Shown one piece after another: positions 6,985 through 7,387 of a DNA stretch of 7,387 nt; positions within the stretch are counted from its first letter, which is position 1; each line of letters opens with the position of its first letter. The translations under genes and the position numbers were made by a program. The notes beneath the pieces were generated by a model, which did no database searches, was not told the DNA's origin, and saw only the letters and a program-made list of their open reading frames with translations. The stretch is from positions 1 to 7,387 of the forward strand of contig CATMOP010000097.1 in assembly GCA_950072225.1 (NCBI GenBank). Direction: 5' to 3'. The DNA comes from an uncultured Nitrospina sp. GTDB lineage: Bacteria; Nitrospinota; Nitrospinia; Nitrospinales; VA-1.

Positions 6985-6989
6985 AACAT

Positions 6990-6994
6990 TCCTT
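6990..6994 (-). promoter_or_regulatory. Ribosome-binding site of the methyltransferase
   Basis: AAGGA on the minus strand lies 5 nt before the ATG at 6984 and supports that start codon. It is one of the better placed Shine-Dalgarno sites among the minus-strand genes here. Confidence 0.7.
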
Positions 6995-7003
6995 TTTTAT
7001 TCA

Positions 7004-7020
7004 ACCGGGCCTCGCCCGGT
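7004..7020. repeat. GC-rich hairpin in the leader of the methyltransferase
   Basis: ACCGGGC (7004-7010) and GCCCGGT (7014-7020) form a perfect 7-bp stem around a 3-nt loop. It starts 20 nt upstream of the methyltransferase ATG, outside the ribosome-binding site. On the minus strand it is followed by TTGAATAAAAAA rather than a U-run, and on the plus strand by GGAAATGG, so neither direction looks like an intrinsic terminator. It could stabilise the 5' end of the transcript or be a binding palindrome between the divergent genes. Confidence 0.6.
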
Positions 7021-7086
7021 GGAAATGGGGAAAATATCTATTGCAGGACAGATACTCATGCAATACCTCGGTCAATCCGGTTATGA

Positions 7087-7114
7087 TTGAAACAATATTA
7101 TTCTACAGAATAAA
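7087..7114 (+). promoter_or_regulatory. Possible sigma-70 promoter for the CbiX-like gene
   Basis: TTGAAA (7087-7092) and AATAAA (7109-7114) are separated by 16 nt and match the -35 and -10 consensus at 5/6 and 4/6 positions. Transcription would begin about 7120, almost at the ATG at 7124, which would make the mRNA leaderless. This agrees with the lack of a Shine-Dalgarno before that ATG. It is a weak call in AT-rich sequence. Confidence 0.3.
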
Positions 7115-7123
7115 CGATCAAGC

Positions 7124-7387
7124 ATGGACAATTTTGCTGATAACAGGCTTCCCGACTCATACGCTATCTGTTTTATCGGCCATGGAAGCCGGGACCCGGA
7201 AGGCATTCAGGAATTCCTGGCCCTATGGCAAAAATTGCGTGAAAGAAAAATTTGCCGAACCATGGAATACGGTTTTTTGGAATTTGCCAAACCCACTGTC
7301 TGCGAAGCTTTATCCGCCTGCAATCTTGACGGCATTAAGCACATTATTATATTGCCAGGCATTTTATTGCCTGGTGAACACAGTCAA
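7124..7387 (+). CDS. cbiX: CbiX/SirB-type sirohydrochlorin chelatase, N-terminal part (runs off window)
   Basis: These enzymes insert Co2+ or Fe2+ into sirohydrochlorin for cobalamin or siroheme synthesis. The first 88 codons are open to the window edge, with no stop. The family signature FIGHGSRDP is at 17-25, where H20 is the first metal-binding histidine. EYGFLEFAKPTVCEAL (48-63) is the usual second conserved stretch. IIILPGILLPGEHSQ (74-88) leads into the expected G-x-H-x-x-x-D-I-P region, where H86 would be the second metal ligand. ATG at 7124 is the first conventional start after an in-frame TGA, with no clear Shine-Dalgarno ahead. The gene is divergent from the methyltransferase. Whether it is the short single-domain or long two-domain form, and whether it uses cobalt or iron, cannot be decided from this part. 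Confidence 0.82.
   Translation, partial: MDNFADNRLPDSYAICFIGHGSRDPEGIQEFLALWQKLRERKICRTMEYGFLEFAKPTVCEALSACNLDGIKHIIILPGILLPGEHSQ

Noticed and set aside
7004..7020. Hairpin as an intrinsic terminator
   Set aside because: No T-run follows the stem on either strand. The T-rich stretch (6993-6998) precedes the stem on the plus strand and reads as A-rich on the minus strand.
1..7387. tRNA, rRNA, CRISPR array, transposase or prophage genes
   Set aside because: I saw no cloverleaf-type tRNA sequence, no spaced direct repeats and no transposase, integrase or phage structural motif in any frame.

Overview
The window looks like chromosomal DNA of a Gram-negative bacterium with moderate GC content. 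The main content is a tight minus-strand operon that reads as a bacterial ceramide (sphingolipid) pathway. No sequence seen here fixes the species. A Nitrospinota- or deltaproteobacteria-like host is only a guess.

Layout, left to right. Bases 1-157 are AT-rich and noncoding, and end in four exact copies of a 7-bp repeat just past the last operon stop. Bases 158-5565 hold five minus-strand genes, transcribed right to left. They encode a membrane fatty-acid desaturase/hydroxylase-type enzyme (4495-5565), serine palmitoyltransferase (Spt, 3113-4447), a YghO/GNAT-like protein of the bacterial ceramide synthase type (1998-3113), an extended SDR of the ceramide-reductase type (CerR, 1013-2020), and a CDP-alcohol phosphatidyltransferase-like membrane protein (158-1009). 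The last four abut or overlap: Spt and the acyltransferase share one base (TAATG), the acyltransferase and CerR overlap by 23 nt, and CerR and the last gene are 3 nt apart.

Bases 5638-6162 hold a decayed DksA/TraR-family zinc-finger gene that leaves no intact open frame. Its N-terminus is separated from the rest by about 117 bp of unrelated sequence, the body carries two further in-frame stops, and one zinc-ligand cysteine is lost. A class I SAM-dependent methyltransferase (6196-6984, minus) lies upstream of it. A divergent plus-strand gene starting at 7124 is the N-terminal half of a CbiX/SirB-type sirohydrochlorin chelatase and runs off the window.

Proposed pathway: Spt condenses serine with an acyl thioester to 3-ketosphinganine, the GNAT-like enzyme N-acylates it, and CerR reduces the 3-keto group (in the bacterial order, acylation comes before reduction). 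The desaturase could modify the sphingoid or N-acyl chain, and the CDP-alcohol enzyme could add a phospho-headgroup. The first three roles rest on recognisable family features. The last two are inference from context. The CDP-alcohol enzyme has glycine where its family's fourth motif aspartate, the catalytic base, should be.
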